A DNA stretch of 64,000 nt, taken from NCBI RefSeq assembly GCF_021173675.1, contig NZ_JAIHON010000002.1, forward strand, positions 248,001-312,000, written 5' to 3'. The first letter of the stretch is position 1. The number at the start of each line of letters is the position of its first letter. A model generated the notes under the pieces. That model had not been told where the DNA came from, ran no database searches, and worked only from the letters and a program-made list of their open reading frames with translations. Positions 6,751 through 15,705 of this stretch are shown here, one piece after another. Both the position numbers and the translations under genes were made by a program. The stretch is from Streptomyces lincolnensis. GTDB taxonomy: Bacteria; Actinomycetota; Actinomycetes; Streptomycetales; Streptomycetaceae.

Positions 6751-9456
6751 CTACAGGCCGTACTTCGCGCGCGCTTCCTTCACGGCCGTCGCCTTGACCT
6801 CGCCGCGGCGGGCCAGCTGGGCGAGGGCCGCGACGACGACGGACTCGGCGTCGACACCGAAGTGGCGGCGGGCGGCCTCGCGGGTGTCGGAGAGGCCGAA
6901 GCCGTCCGCGCCCAGCGAGGAGTAGTCCTGCTCGACCCACTGCGCGATCTGGTCGGGCACCTGGCGCATGTAGTCGGAGACCGCCAGCACCGGGCCCTCG
7001 GCACCCTGGAGCGCCTGCCGGAGGTACGGCACCCGCTCCTCGCCGCGCAGCAGCGCCGCGTCCGACTCCAGCGCGTCGCGCCGCAGCTCGCTCCAGGAGG
7101 TCGCGGACCACACGTCGGCGGCCACGCCCCACTCCTCGGCGAGCAGCCGCTGCGCCTTGAGGGCCCAGTGGATCGCCGTGCCGGAGCCCAGCAGCTGGAT
7201 GCGCGGTGCGTTCGCCGCCGCCACCTGCACGCCCGCCGACTCGGCGGTGTTGAAGCGGTACAGGCCCTTGACGATGCCCTCGTCGACACCGGGGGCGGCC
7301 GGCTTCGCGGGCTGCGGCAGCGGCTCGTTGTAGACGGTCAGGTAGTAGAAGACGTTCTGGTCCTCGCCCGGGGCCGCCTCGCCGTACATCCGGCGCAGAC
7401 CGTCCTTGACGATCGCCGCGACCTCGTAGGCGAAGGCCGGGTCGTACGTCAGCGCCGCCGGGTTGGTGGCCGCGATGACCGGGGAGTGGCCGTCCGCGTG
7501 CTGCAGGCCCTCGCCCGTCAGGGTCGTCCGGCCGGCCGTCGCGCCGACCAGGAAGCCGCGGCCGAGCTGGTCGCCGAGCTGCCACATCTGGTCGGCCGTG
7601 CGCTGCCAGCCGAACATCGAGTAGAAGATGTAGAACGGGATCATCGTCTCGCCGTGCGTCGCGTACGACGTCGACGCGGCGATGAAGTCGGCCATCGAAC
7701 CGGCCTCGGTGATCCCCTCGTTGAGGATCTGGCCGTTCTTGGCCTCCTTGTAGTACATCAGCTGGTCACGGTCGACCGGCTCGTACGTCTGGCCCTTGGG
7801 GGAGTAGATCCCGAGCGACGGGAACAGCGACTCCATACCGAAGGTGCGCGCCTCGTCGGGGACGATCGGCACCCAGCGTTTGCCGCTCTCCTTGTCGCGG
7901 ACCAGGTCCTTGACCAGACGGACGAAGGCCATCGTGGTCGCCACGTTCTGCGAGCCGGAGCCCTTGTCGAAGGCGGCGAACGCCTTCTCCGCCGGGGCGG
8001 GCAGCGGGGCGACCGGGTGCACCCGGCGGGCCGGGGCCGGGCCGCCGAGCGCCGCGCGGCGCTCCTGGAGGTAGCGGACCTCGGGGGAGTCGGCGCCGGG
8101 GTGGCCGTAGGGCACGACCCCGTCGACGAACTGCGCGTCGGAGATCGGCAGCTCCAGCAGGTCGCGCATCGTCTTGAACTCGTCCACCGTCAGCTTCTTC
8201 ATCTGGTGGTTGGCGTTCTTCGACGCGAAGCCCTCGCCGAGGGTGTGGCCCTTGACCGTCTGGGCCAGGATGACCGTCGGGGCGCCCTTGAACTCGACGG
8301 CGGCCCTGTAGGCGGCGTACACCTTGCGCGCCTCGTGGCCACCGCGGGAGAGGTGGAAGCACTCCAGGATCTTGTCGTCGCTCAGCAGCTTCGCCATCTC
8401 GGCGAGCGCCGGGTCCGAGCCGAAGAAGTCCTGGCGGATGTAGGCGGCGTCGCGCGTCTGGTACGTCTGCACCTGCGCGTCCGGTACCTCACGGAGCCGT
8501 CGGACGAGCGCGCCGGTGGTGTCGAGCTGGAACAGCTCGTCCCAGGCCGAACCCCACAGCGACTTGACGACGTTCCAGCCGGCGCCGCGGAACTGGGCCT
8601 CCAGCTCCTGCACGATCTTGAAGTTGGCGCGGACCGGGCCGTCGAGGCGCTGGAGGTTGCAGTTGATGACGAAGGTGAGGTTGTCGAGCCCCTCACGCGA
8701 AGCCAGTGCGAGGGCCGCCGTGGACTCCGGCTCGTCCATCTCGCCGTCGCCGAGGAAGGCCCAGACGTGCGACTGGGAGACGTCCTTGATGCCGCGCGCG
8801 GTCAGATAGCGGTTGAAGCGCGCCTGGTAGATCGCGGAGAGCGGGCCGAGGCCCATCGACACCGTCGGGAACTCCCACAGCCAGGGCAGGCGGCGCGGGT
8901 GCGGGTAGGAGGGCAGACCGTTGCCCCCCGCCTCGCGGCGGAAGTTGTCGAGGTGGTCCTCGTTCAGCCGGCCGTCGAGGAAGGCGCGGGCGTAGATGCC
9001 GGGGGAGGCGTGGCCCTGGATGTAGAGCTGGTCGCCCGAGCCGTCGGCCTCCTTGCCCTTGAAGAAGTGGTTGAAGCCGGTCTCGTAGAGCCAGGCCGCG
9101 GAGGCGAAGGTGGCGATGTGGCCGCCGACGCCGTACTTCGAGCCGCGGGTGACCATCGCGGCCGCGTTCCAGCGGTTCCACGCGGTGATCCGCTGCTCCA
9201 TCGCCTCGTCACCGGGCACGTCCGGCTCGGCGGAGGTGGGGATGGAGTTGACGTAGTCGGTCTCGAGGAGCTTCGGCAGCGCGATGCCGTTGCCCTCCGC
9301 CCTCTCCAGCGTGCGGCGCATCAGGTACGCGGCACGGTGCGGGCCGGCCGCCTTGGCGACCGCGTCCAGCGAGGCCTGCCATTCGGCGGTCTCCTCGGGG
9401 TCCCGGTCGGGGAGCTGGTCGAGCTCGCTCGGCTGGATGGCGTTGGGGTCGGTCAT
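6751..9456 (-). CDS. aceE: Pyruvate dehydrogenase E1 component, homodimeric type
   Basis: The 901-residue length and sequence fit the homodimeric (E. coli/actinobacterial) E1p, which decarboxylates pyruvate with thiamine diphosphate and passes the acetyl group to the lipoyl arms of E2. The ThDP motif begins [10 protein letters not shown] at about residue 236. Other conserved blocks include [20 protein letters not shown] and [17 protein letters not shown]. The ATG at 9456 is preceded by GGAAGG; an upstream ATG in the same frame (9492) lacks a site. E2 and E3 lie 2.7-6 kb away rather than in one operon. The promoter region carries two palindromes (separate entry). Own terminator downstream. Confidence 0.97.
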   Translation of the reverse strand: MTDPNAIQPSELDQLPDRDPEETAEWQASLDAVAKAAGPHRAAYLMRRTLERAEGNGIALPKLLETDYVNSIPTSAEPDVPGDEAMEQRITAWNRWNAAAMVTRGSKYGVGGHIATFASAAWLYETGFNHFFKGKEADGSGDQLYIQGHASPGIYARAFLDGRLNEDHLDNFRREAGGNGLPSYPHPRRLPWLWEFPTVSMGLGPLSAIYQARFNRYLTARGIKDVSQSHVWAFLGDGEMDEPESTAALALASREGLDNLTFVINCNLQRLDGPVRANFKIVQELEAQFRGAGWNVVKSLWGSAWDELFQLDTTGALVRRLREVPDAQVQTYQTRDAAYIRQDFFGSDPALAEMAKLLSDDKILECFHLSRGGHEARKVYAAYRAAVEFKGAPTVILAQTVKGHTLGEGFASKNANHQMKKLTVDEFKTMRDLLELPISDAQFVDGVVPYGHPGADSPEVRYLQERRAALGGPAPARRVHPVAPLPAPAEKAFAAFDKGSGSQNVATTMAFVRLVKDLVRDKESGKRWVPIVPDEARTFGMESLFPSLGIYSPKGQTYEPVDRDQLMYYKEAKNGQILNEGITEAGSMADFIAASTSYATHGETMIPFYIFYSMFGWQRTADQMWQLGDQLGRGFLVGATAGRTTLTGEGLQHADGHSPVIAATNPAALTYDPAFAYEVAAIVKDGLRRMYGEAAPGEDQNVFYYLTVYNEPLPQPAKPAAPGVDEGIVKGLYRFNTAESAGVQVAAANAPRIQLLGSGTAIHWALKAQRLLAEEWGVAADVWSATSWSELRRDALESDAALLRGEERVPYLRQALQGAEGPVLAVSDYMRQVPDQIAQWVEQDYSSLGADGFGLSDTREAARRHFGVDAESVVVAALAQLARRGEVKATAVKEARAKYGL

Positions 9457-9574
9457 GTCGCCGCCTTCCTCAGTCGAAGGGGGTTCCCTCATCGGTAAGG
9501 GTTCGGGGGTGCCCTTTGTCTTTGGCAGGACAGGGCGGAGGCCTCGGTGGAGGCCCGCGGTGACTGTAACTCCC

Positions 9575-9628
9575 TGATCGATGATCGATCAAAGGGTTGA
9601 GGGGCAAAACTTCTCGATGACGAGAAAG
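9575..9628 (-). promoter_or_regulatory. Two palindromes upstream of aceE, candidate operators
   Basis: A perfect 17-bp palindrome of arms TGATCGAT/ATCGATCA around one G occupies 9575-9591. A second inverted repeat, CTTCTCG/CGAGAAAG, occupies 9610-9628. Both are AT-rich islands in GC-rich DNA and lie 120-170 bp before the aceE start, where regulator sites would be expected. The regulator is unknown; the GntR/FCD protein encoded 1 kb away is one candidate. Confidence 0.55.
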
Positions 9629-9807
9629 TAGGCACGGGGTGCCTTCGGCGATGGCACGGGGTGACGTGGTTGCCCGGGGTTTTTGCAGGTCGGGGGGCGT
9701 TTGAGCGGGGGTGTGCTCTGGTGTTCGGGGGGGGGTGCGGGGTGCGGGCGTGGGTGCGGGGCGGTCGCGGAGGGGGCGGCGCGGCGGGGAGGTGCCGTGG
9801 GCGGGTT

Positions 9808-10276
9808 GGTCGCCGACGGCGGTCTGGTGGCCGGGGTGCGCCTGGTCGTTGGGGCGCGGGCTGGTCGCTATGGCGCGGTCTGGTCGCCGGTGGCGTCCCG
9901 CACGGGGTGGCGTCCCGCCAAGGGGTGGGGATCCGCCAAGGTGGGGATCCCCACCCCTTGGCGGGACGCCACCGGTGGGGATCCGGACCGCGCCCGTCCG
10001 GACAGCCTGCGGTCGGCCGCCGCGGCTGAGCGCCCCCGGCCACTGCGAGAGCCGGTCAGGCATGTGTACGCCGCTCGGCGCCCGGGGGACGGGCCGGCCC
10101 CGGCCGCGACCCGCGAGGCGACGCAGTCCACCGGCTGCGCCCCTCCGCTCCGCGGGACGCGACCGGTCGCCAGTGGCACGGGCCAGTCGCCGGGGTGCGC
10201 CTCGTCGCTGTGGAGCAGCCGGTCGCGGTGGTGGCGCCTGGTCGCCGTGGCGTGGGCCGGTCGGTGTCGCGCGCAT
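9808..10276. repeat. Degenerate 18-21 bp GGTCGC repeats in two arrays
   Basis: Units beginning GGTCGC (or a one-base variant) start at 9808, 9826, 9844, 9863 and 9882. After the hairpin and about 190 bp of unrelated sequence they resume at 10165, 10186, 10203, 10221, 10240 and 10259. Spacing is 17-21 bp. The units are too diverged and uneven in length for a CRISPR. No convincing gene is seen anywhere between 9661 and 10524. Confidence 0.6.
9906..9973. repeat. Perfect 29-bp inverted repeat with 10-nt loop
   Basis: The arms 9906-9934 and 9945-9973 are exact reverse complements over 29 bp and enclose 10 nt. Shorter copies of its parts flank it: GGTGGCGTCCCGC just to the left (from 9889) and GGTGGGGATCC to the right (from 9973). 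It lies in a gene-free stretch between the aceE promoter and the GntR gene. The stem far exceeds what a terminator needs, and no gene ends here. Confidence 0.85.
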
Positions 10277-10534
10277 GGTTGCCGTCGCGATGGGGAGAAC
10301 CTTGCCTCAGCCTTGGCGCATCGGCACGCGCGTGTGTGCCGCCTGTCGTGGGTTCGGCGGGGCTTTCCTTGCCGCGGCCGGTTACGCCCGTCGCGTGCCT
10401 GGTTGCCGTCGTGGTGGTGAGGTCCTCGGTCCAGCCTTGGCGCGTCGGTACGCGCGTGTGCGTCGCCCGTCGGGTGCTCGGTCGCCCGGCGTGGGTTCGG
10501 CGGGGTCTTCCTTGCCGCGGCCGGTTACGCCCGT
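10276..10534. repeat. Imperfect tandem duplication of about 125-135 bp including the GntR 3' end
   Basis: Copy one (10276-10399) and copy two (from 10400) both begin TGGTTGCCGTCG, share CAGCCTTGGCGC and GTGGGTTCGGCGGGG, and end in an identical 25-nt block (10367-10391 and 10510-10534). The second block spans the stop codon of the GntR gene, so the first is a displaced copy of that gene's end. The middle portions have diverged. Confidence 0.75.
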
Positions 10535-11148
10535 GGCGCGCAGCCCAGGACGTGGGCCTTCACAATCTCCGCGATCCGTGGGTCCCGGCGCCGGAAGGCG
10601 GCGACGAGTTCCTCGTGCTCCTCCGCGTAGGACTGCTGGACCGTGCCCAGCCAGCGGATGGACAGGGCCGTGAAGACCTCGATGCCGAGGCCCTCCCAGG
10701 TGTGCAGGAGGACGGAGTTGCCGGCGGCCCGGACCAGTTCCCGGTGGAAGCCGACCGTGTGCCGCACCTGTCCCGTGCCGTCGGACTCGCGGTCGGCCTC
10801 GTAGAGCGCGATGACATGCGGCTCCAGCGCCGAGCAGTCCAGGGCCAGCCGCTCCGCCGCCAGCTCCGCCGCGATCGCCTCCAGACCGGCCCGGACCGGG
10901 TAGCTCTCCTCCAGGTCGGCCGCCGTCAGGTTCCGCACCCGGACGCCCTTGTTCGGCGCCGACTCGATCAGCCGCAGCGACTCCAGCTCGCGCAGTGCCT
11001 CCCGCACCGGCGTCTGGCTGACCTCCAGCTCGGTCGCGATCCGTCGCTCCACGATCCGCTCGCCCGGCTTCCAGCGCCCGCTGACGATCCCCTCCACGAT
11101 GTGCTCGCGGATCTGTTCGCGCAGCGAGTGGACGACGGGCGCGGTCAT
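10525..11148 (-). CDS. GntR-family (FadR/FCD subfamily) transcriptional regulator
   Basis: The 207-residue protein has a winged-helix GntR domain at residues ~5-70 (GRWKPGERIVERRIATELEV, then TPVREALRELESL) and an all-helical FCD ligand domain at ~78-200. FCD metal-binding His residues are seen in RHTVGFHRELVRAAGN. Such regulators usually sense carboxylates. The ATG has a strong AAGGAG. It lies between aceE and the E2/lpd genes, so control of pyruvate dehydrogenase is a reasonable guess but is not shown. The AT-rich GTTTAGACAATAA upstream (11173-11185) contains a TTGTCTA half-site like those of FCD repressors. Confidence 0.88.
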   Translation of the reverse strand: MTAPVVHSLREQIREHIVEGIVSGRWKPGERIVERRIATELEVSQTPVREALRELESLRLIESAPNKGVRVRNLTAADLEESYPVRAGLEAIAAELAAERLALDCSALEPHVIALYEADRESDGTGQVRHTVGFHRELVRAAGNSVLLHTWEGLGIEVFTALSIRWLGTVQQSYAEEHEELVAAFRRRDPRIAEIVKAHVLGCAPRA

Positions 11149-11359
11149 GAGAGCTCCTTAAGGGCGTTTGACGTTTAGACAATAAGGCCGCGTGCCCGTC
11201 CGGGAGGGGCGCACGGGGGCGCTTTCATGCAGGTGAGACGAGGCTTACACGCTCCCAGCAGGACGACTTCTGTCAAGACACGGAACCCCGTGACCTCCAG
11301 AAGTGTCGCGTTCGGCAGGGGTTCCCACGAGGGCGCTCCTCGCACGACTGGGGGATGAC

Positions 11360-12037
11360 ATGAACATCGGGGGATACCGCGGACTGGCCGTCGCGGCCGT
11401 GCTCTGCGCGGTCGTCGGCGTCACCGGCTGCCGGCAGACCGCCACACGGGCGACGGCCGAGACGGCACCGAGCAGTACCGAGACGATCACGGGCATGGCG
11501 GGCGCCGGATCCGGCGGGATCACCGGCGGCTCCGGCGCCGTCTGTGTCTTCATCAAGCCGGACGGCGCCGAGAAGTTCGGCCACGTCGGCTGGGGCTTCA
11601 GGCTCCCCGGTACCGGCCGCTGGGTCTACGGCGCGATCGAGAACCCCAGCGGCAAGCTCTACACCCCGCCCGGCGGCGACATCGGGGCCTGGCACACCGA
11701 AGGGTCGTACAAGCGCATGCTCAGTGACATGAGCACCGACGCGCACTATCCGGGCGAGTCGGAGCACCCCTACAGCCGCTACCGCTGCACGAAGTCCTCG
11801 TCGTACGACGTGAACGGCGCCCGGGACATGATCCGCACGGTCGAGGCCCGCGGCTTCCTCGTCGGCGTCGACCCGAAGACGGGCAAGCTCACCTCGCGGG
11901 ACTGCCTGGACGCCACCTACGACGTCCTGAGGGCCTACCGGACGAAGAAGCTCCCGTACGCGCCCAAGCTGTCCGTCCCGAACGTGTGGGTGGAGTCGCT
12001 GTGGGGCTGGTCGGACAAGAAGCTGACGCCCAGGTGA
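11360..12037 (+). CDS. Lipoprotein with possible permuted NlpC/P60-like fold
   Basis: The 225-residue product has a signal peptide ending in a lipobox (VVGVTGC, Cys 23), so it should be an envelope lipoprotein. The mature part shows KFGHVGWGFRL near residue 75 and SRDCLDATYDVL near residue 178. A His-x-Gly strand first and a Cys at a helix start later is the order used by circularly permuted papain-like (YiiX/LRAT-type) proteins. I infer, without certainty, a cysteine hydrolase fold. No family name is recognised. The ATG at 11360 is preceded by GGGGGATGAC. Confidence 0.75.
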   Translation: MNIGGYRGLAVAAVLCAVVGVTGCRQTATRATAETAPSSTETITGMAGAGSGGITGGSGAVCVFIKPDGAEKFGHVGWGFRLPGTGRWVYGAIENPSGKLYTPPGGDIGAWHTEGSYKRMLSDMSTDAHYPGESEHPYSRYRCTKSSSYDVNGARDMIRTVEARGFLVGVDPKTGKLTSRDCLDATYDVLRAYRTKKLPYAPKLSVPNVWVESLWGWSDKKLTPR

Positions 12038-12041
12038 GACG

Positions 12042-12081
12042 ACGGTGCCCCCGCCCGGAGGACTCCGGACGGGGGCACCGT
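12042..12081. terminator. Bidirectional terminator between the lipoprotein and E2 genes
   Basis: Two 19-nt arms (12042-12060, 12063-12081) pair over 18 positions with a 2-nt loop. It lies 4 bp after the lipoprotein stop and 31 bp beyond the end of the convergent E2 gene. Confidence 0.85.
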
Positions 12082-12082
12082 G

Positions 12083-12118
12083 GAAGCGGTACGACTACAG
12101 GAAGCGGTACGACTACAG
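12083..12118. repeat. 18-bp tandem duplication at the 3' end of the E2 gene
   Basis: GAAGCGGTACGACTACAG is repeated exactly at 12083-12100 and 12101-12118. The second copy includes the E2 stop codon. This is the second case in the window of a terminal gene segment being duplicated just downstream (compare 5649-5716). Confidence 0.85.
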
Positions 12119-13903
12119 GCCGAGCTCGACCTCGAACTCGCCCGCCTCCAGGATCGCCTTGACCGCGGTCAGGTAACGGGCCGCGTCGGCGCCGTCCACC
12201 AGACGGTGGTCGTAGGAGAGGGTCAGGTAGGTCATGTCGCGGACGGCGATGACCGTGCCCTCCTCCGTCTCCAGGACGGCCGGACGCTTGACCGTGGCGC
12301 CGATACCGAGGATCGCGACCTGGCCCGGCGGCACGATGATCGTGTCGAAGAGCGCACCGCGCGAACCGGTGTTGGAGATGGTGAAGGTCGCGCCGGACAG
12401 CTCGTCGGGCGTGATCTTGTTGGCGCGGACCTTGCCGGCCAGCTCCGCCGTGGCCTTCGCGATGCCGGCGATGTTGAGGTCGCCCGCATGCTTGATGACC
12501 GGGGTCATCAGGCCCTTCTCGGAGTCCACCGCGATACCGATGTTCTCGGTGTCGAAGTAGGTGATCGTGCCTTCGCCCTCGTTGATCTTGGCGTTGATGG
12601 GCGCGTGCGCCTTCAGCGCCTGGGCCGCGGCCTTGACGAAGAACGGCATCGGGGAGAGCTTGACGCCCTCGCGGGCCGCGAACGCGTCCTTGGCCCGGGC
12701 GCGCAGCTTCATCAGGCGGGTGACGTCGACCTCGACCACCGAGGACAGCTGCGCCTGCTCGTGCAGCGCCTTGACCATGTTGTCGCCGATGACCTTGCGG
12801 ATGCGCGGCATCTTGACGGTCTGGCCACGCAGCGGGGAGGCCTCCAGCGTCGGCGCCTTCTTCGCGGCGGCCGGTGCGGCGGCGGCCGGAGCCGGAGCGG
12901 CGGCGGCGGCCTTCGCGGCCTCGGCGGCGGCGATGACGTCCTGCTTGCGGATACGCCCGCCGACGCCGGTGCCCTTGATGCCGGCCAGGTCGACGCCGTT
13001 CTCGGCGGCGAGCTTGCGGACCAGCGGGGTCACGTAGGCGCCGTCGTCACCCGAGGTCGCGGCGGGAGCCGGGGCCGGGGCGGACGCGGCGGGGGCCGGA
13101 GCGGCCGGAGCCGGAGCGGGCGCCGGGGCGGCCTGCTGCGGAGCCGGAGCCGCGGGCGCCTGCGGAGCCGGGGCGGCCGGAGCCGCGGGAGCGGCCGGGG
13201 CGGGCGCCGGAGCCGGAGCAGGTGCCTCGGCGGCCGGGGCCGGAGCGGCGGGAGCCGGGGCAGCGGCCGGAGCCGCGCCCGGGGCGCCGATGACGGCCAG
13301 CTTGGCGCCGACCTCGGCGGTCTCGTCCTCGCCGACCACGATCTCCAGCAGGACACCGGCGACCGGCGCCGGGATCTCGGTGTCGACCTTGTCGGTGGAG
13401 ACCTCGAGCAGGGGCTCGTCCTCCGCGACCTCCTCGCCGACCTCCTTCAGCCAGCGGGTCACGGTGCCCTCGGTGACGGACTCGCCGAGCGCGGGCAGGA
13501 CGACGTCCGTGCCCTCGGCGGAACCGCCGCCGGTGGCGGCCTCGGCGGTGGGAGCAGGAGCCGGGGCGGCCTGCTCGGTGGACGGCTGGGCGGCCGGGGC
13601 CGGCTCGGGCGCCGGCGGGGCGACCTCCTCGGCCGCGGGGGCCGGGGCGGCGGCCGGAGCGCCGGTGCCGTCGTCGATGACGGCCAGTTCGGCGCCGACC
13701 TCGACGGTCTCGTCCTCGGCGACCTTGATGGAGGCCAGGACGCCGGCGGCGGGCGAGGGGATCTCGGTGTCGACCTTGTCGGTCGAGACCTCGAGCAGCG
13801 GCTCGTCGGCCTCGACGCGCTCACCCTCTGCCTTCAGCCAGCGGGTGACAGTGCCCTCGGTGACGCTCTCGCCGAGCGCCGGAAGGGTTACGGAAACCGC
13901 CAT
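12113..13903 (-). CDS. sucB: 2-oxoacid dehydrogenase E2 (dihydrolipoamide acyltransferase), two lipoyl domains
   Basis: The 596-residue protein has two lipoyl domains at residues ~1-76 and ~133-208, each with the lipoylated lysine in STDKVDTEI. Ala/Pro-rich swinging linkers follow, then a peripheral-subunit binding domain at ~288-325 ([15 protein letters not shown]) and the catalytic domain from ~355 with [13 protein letters not shown] (His near 565). It carries acyl groups to CoA within the pyruvate and 2-oxoglutarate dehydrogenase complexes. It is usually annotated as succinyltransferase. In Corynebacterium and Mycobacterium the equivalent protein (AceF/DlaT) serves pyruvate dehydrogenase, so the succinyl specificity should not be taken literally. 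Strong AAGGAG before the ATG. lpd lies 99 bp upstream in the same direction. Confidence 0.95.
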   Translation of the reverse strand: MAVSVTLPALGESVTEGTVTRWLKAEGERVEADEPLLEVSTDKVDTEIPSPAAGVLASIKVAEDETVEVGAELAVIDDGTGAPAAAPAPAAEEVAPPAPEPAPAAQPSTEQAAPAPAPTAEAATGGGSAEGTDVVLPALGESVTEGTVTRWLKEVGEEVAEDEPLLEVSTDKVDTEIPAPVAGVLLEIVVGEDETAEVGAKLAVIGAPGAAPAAAPAPAAPAPAAEAPAPAPAPAPAAPAAPAAPAPQAPAAPAPQQAAPAPAPAPAAPAPAASAPAPAPAATSGDDGAYVTPLVRKLAAENGVDLAGIKGTGVGGRIRKQDVIAAAEAAKAAAAAPAPAAAAPAAAKKAPTLEASPLRGQTVKMPRIRKVIGDNMVKALHEQAQLSSVVEVDVTRLMKLRARAKDAFAAREGVKLSPMPFFVKAAAQALKAHAPINAKINEGEGTITYFDTENIGIAVDSEKGLMTPVIKHAGDLNIAGIAKATAELAGKVRANKITPDELSGATFTISNTGSRGALFDTIIVPPGQVAILGIGATVKRPAVLETEEGTVIAVRDMTYLTLSYDHRLVDGADAARYLTAVKAILEAGEFEVELGL

Positions 13904-14002
13904 GGTTTCTGTTGCTCCTTACGGATGGGGCTCCCCTGTTCGAGCGCTGTGGAGAACTCGGGGAAGCGGAAGTCTGTGTCGTCGCGTCCGGTGACCGAAG
14001 GC

Positions 14003-15391
14003 TCAGTCGTGGGCGTGGAGGGGCTTGCCGGCCAGGGCCAGGTGGGCCTCGCCCAGCGCCTCGCTCTGCGTCGGGTGCGCGTGGATGAGCTGGGCGACCT
14101 CGGCCGGCAGGGCCTCCCAGTTGTAGATCAGCTGGGCCTCGCCGACCTGCTCACCCATACGGTCGCCGACCATGTGGACGCCGACCACGGCACCGTCCTT
14201 GACCTGGACGAGCTTGATCTCGCCCGAGGTGTTCAGGATCTTGCTCCTGCCGTTGCCCGCCAGGTTGTACTTCAGAGCGACGACCTTGTCCGCACCGTAG
14301 ATCTCCTTGGCCTTGGCCTCGGTGATGCCGACGGAGGCGACCTCCGGGTGGCAGTAGGTCACCCGGGGGACGCCGTCGTAGTCGATCGGGACGGTCTTGA
14401 GACCGGCCAGACGCTCCGCCACCAGGATGCCCTCGGCGAAGCCGACGTGCGCGAGCTGGAGGGTCGGGACCAGGTCGCCGACGGCGGAGATGGTGGGGAC
14501 GTTGGTGCGCATGTACTCGTCGACCAGGACGTAGCCGCGGTCCATCGCGACGCCCTGCTCCTCGTAGCCCAGGCCCTGCGAGACCGGGCCGCGGCCGATG
14601 GCGACCAGCAGCACCTCGGCCTCGAACTCCTTGCCGTCGGCGAGGGTGACCTTGACGCCGTCCTGGGTGTACTCGGCCTTCTGGAAGAAGGTGCCCAGGT
14701 TGAACTTGATGCCGCGCTTGCGGAACGCGCGCTCCAGCAGCTTGGAGGAGTTCTCGTCCTCGACCGGCACGAGGTGCTTCAGGCCCTCGACGATGGTGAC
14801 CTCGGTACCGAAGGACTTCCACGCGGAGGCGAACTCGACGCCGATGACACCGCCGCCCAGGATGATCGCGGACTTGGGCACGCGGTCCAGGACGAGGGCG
14901 TGGTCGGAGGAGATGATCCGGTTGCCGTCGATCTCCAGGCCCGGCAGCGACTTCGGCACGGAGCCGGTCGCGAGGAGCACGTGGCGGCCCTGGACGCGCT
15001 GGCCGTTCACATCGACGGAGGTCGGGGAGGACAGGCGGCCCTCACCCTCGATGTAGGTCACCTTGCGGGAGGCGACGAGCCCCTGGAGGCCCTTGTACAG
15101 GCCGGCGATCACGCCGTCCTTGTACTTGTGCACCCCGGCGATGTCGATGCCCTCGAAGGAGGCCTTCACACCGAACTGCTCGCTCTCGCGGGCCTGGTCG
15201 GCGATCTCGCCCGCGTGCAGCAGGGCCTTCGTGGGGATGCACCCTCGGTGCAGGCAGGTGCCGCCGACCTTGTCCTTCTCGATCAGGGCGACGTCCAGGC
15301 CCAGCTGCGCCCCGCGCAGGGCCGCGGCGTAACCACCGCTACCACCGCCGAGGATCACTAGGTCGAAAACGGTGCTGGCGTCGTTCGCCAC
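14003..15391 (-). CDS. lpdA: Dihydrolipoamide dehydrogenase (E3)
   Basis: The 462-residue flavoprotein fits the family length. It has an FAD Rossmann motif (LVILGGGSGGYAAAL), the redox disulfide GGTCLHRGCIPTKALL (usual family form CLNxGCIPxK), an NAD motif (SAIILGGGVIGVEFAS) and the C-terminal His-Glu pair (HAHPTQSEAL). It reoxidises dihydrolipoyl groups of E2 and makes NADH. The GTG at 15391 is chosen because GGAGG lies 7 nt upstream, and a preceding in-frame ATG overlaps that site. E2 follows after 99 bp, so the two are probably co-transcribed. Confidence 0.96.
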   Translation of the reverse strand: MANDASTVFDLVILGGGSGGYAAALRGAQLGLDVALIEKDKVGGTCLHRGCIPTKALLHAGEIADQARESEQFGVKASFEGIDIAGVHKYKDGVIAGLYKGLQGLVASRKVTYIEGEGRLSSPTSVDVNGQRVQGRHVLLATGSVPKSLPGLEIDGNRIISSDHALVLDRVPKSAIILGGGVIGVEFASAWKSFGTEVTIVEGLKHLVPVEDENSSKLLERAFRKRGIKFNLGTFFQKAEYTQDGVKVTLADGKEFEAEVLLVAIGRGPVSQGLGYEEQGVAMDRGYVLVDEYMRTNVPTISAVGDLVPTLQLAHVGFAEGILVAERLAGLKTVPIDYDGVPRVTYCHPEVASVGITEAKAKEIYGADKVVALKYNLAGNGRSKILNTSGEIKLVQVKDGAVVGVHMVGDRMGEQVGEAQLIYNWEALPAEVAQLIHAHPTQSEALGEAHLALAGKPLHAHD

Positions 15392-15570
15392 GTCACGTCC
15401 TCCATGCATGTGCGCCACGCCGGTCTCCTGTGACCGGTCGGCGGCTGGTGTCCGGCCGCTCGTTCTTCGGCCCTTCGGTGGGGGCCCTGTCCTGCCGAGC
15501 CCCATCTTCGCACCTGTCCGACCACAACGAGACGCCGGGCCGGTGTGTGAGACGTCCCACGTTCACATGA

Positions 15571-15627
15571 GCGCCCCGTAGGGGCGCGAGGAACTGCGCG
15601 ACCAGCTACATACGACCGCAAGCCGCC
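15571..15627 (+). repeat. Streptomyces REP-like dispersed repeat, short form
   Basis: The segment carries the core AGGGGCGCGAGGAACTGCGC followed by GACCAGC and a CGCAAGCCGCC end. Relatives lie at 22114, 47893 and 52636. The hairpin GCGCCCC/GGGGCGC at 15571-15587 belongs to it. It sits in the 314-bp gap between lpd and pepA, which otherwise holds only the lpd upstream region and the pepA terminator. Confidence 0.7.
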
Positions 15628-15661
15628 ACACAACGGACCGGACCGAGCTATGGGGCGACGA

Positions 15662-15694
15662 CGGGGCCTCGCCCTACCCGCGCACGAGGCCCCG
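15662..15694 (-). terminator. Terminator of pepA
   Basis: Perfect 10-bp stem CGGGGCCTCG/CGAGGCCCCG (15662-15671, 15685-15694) with a 13-nt loop, 11 bp past the pepA stop codon. Confidence 0.7.
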
Positions 15695-15705
15695 CCCACG
15701 AACAC

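Noticed and set aside
5644..9498. A plus-strand open frame of over 1,280 codons antisense to aceE and the WYL gene
   Set aside because: It is the usual GC-rich shadow of a strongly biased minus-strand gene: highly charged, His/Arg/Val-rich sequence, no domain, no ribosome site.
9808..10276. A CRISPR or coding repeat protein made of the GGTCGC units
   Set aside because: Units are uneven (17-21 bp), contiguous and degenerate, and no frame gives a regular peptide repeat.
9661..10673. Several overlapping plus-strand frames in the gap between aceE and the GntR gene
   Set aside because: Three frames are open at once, composition is simple-repeat-like, and none has a plausible ribosome site or domain.
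12080..15361. A plus-strand frame of over 1,090 codons across the E2 and lpd genes
   Set aside because: It has Gly/Arg/Asp-rich low complexity that mirrors the antisense lipoyl linkers; the minus-strand genes are certain.
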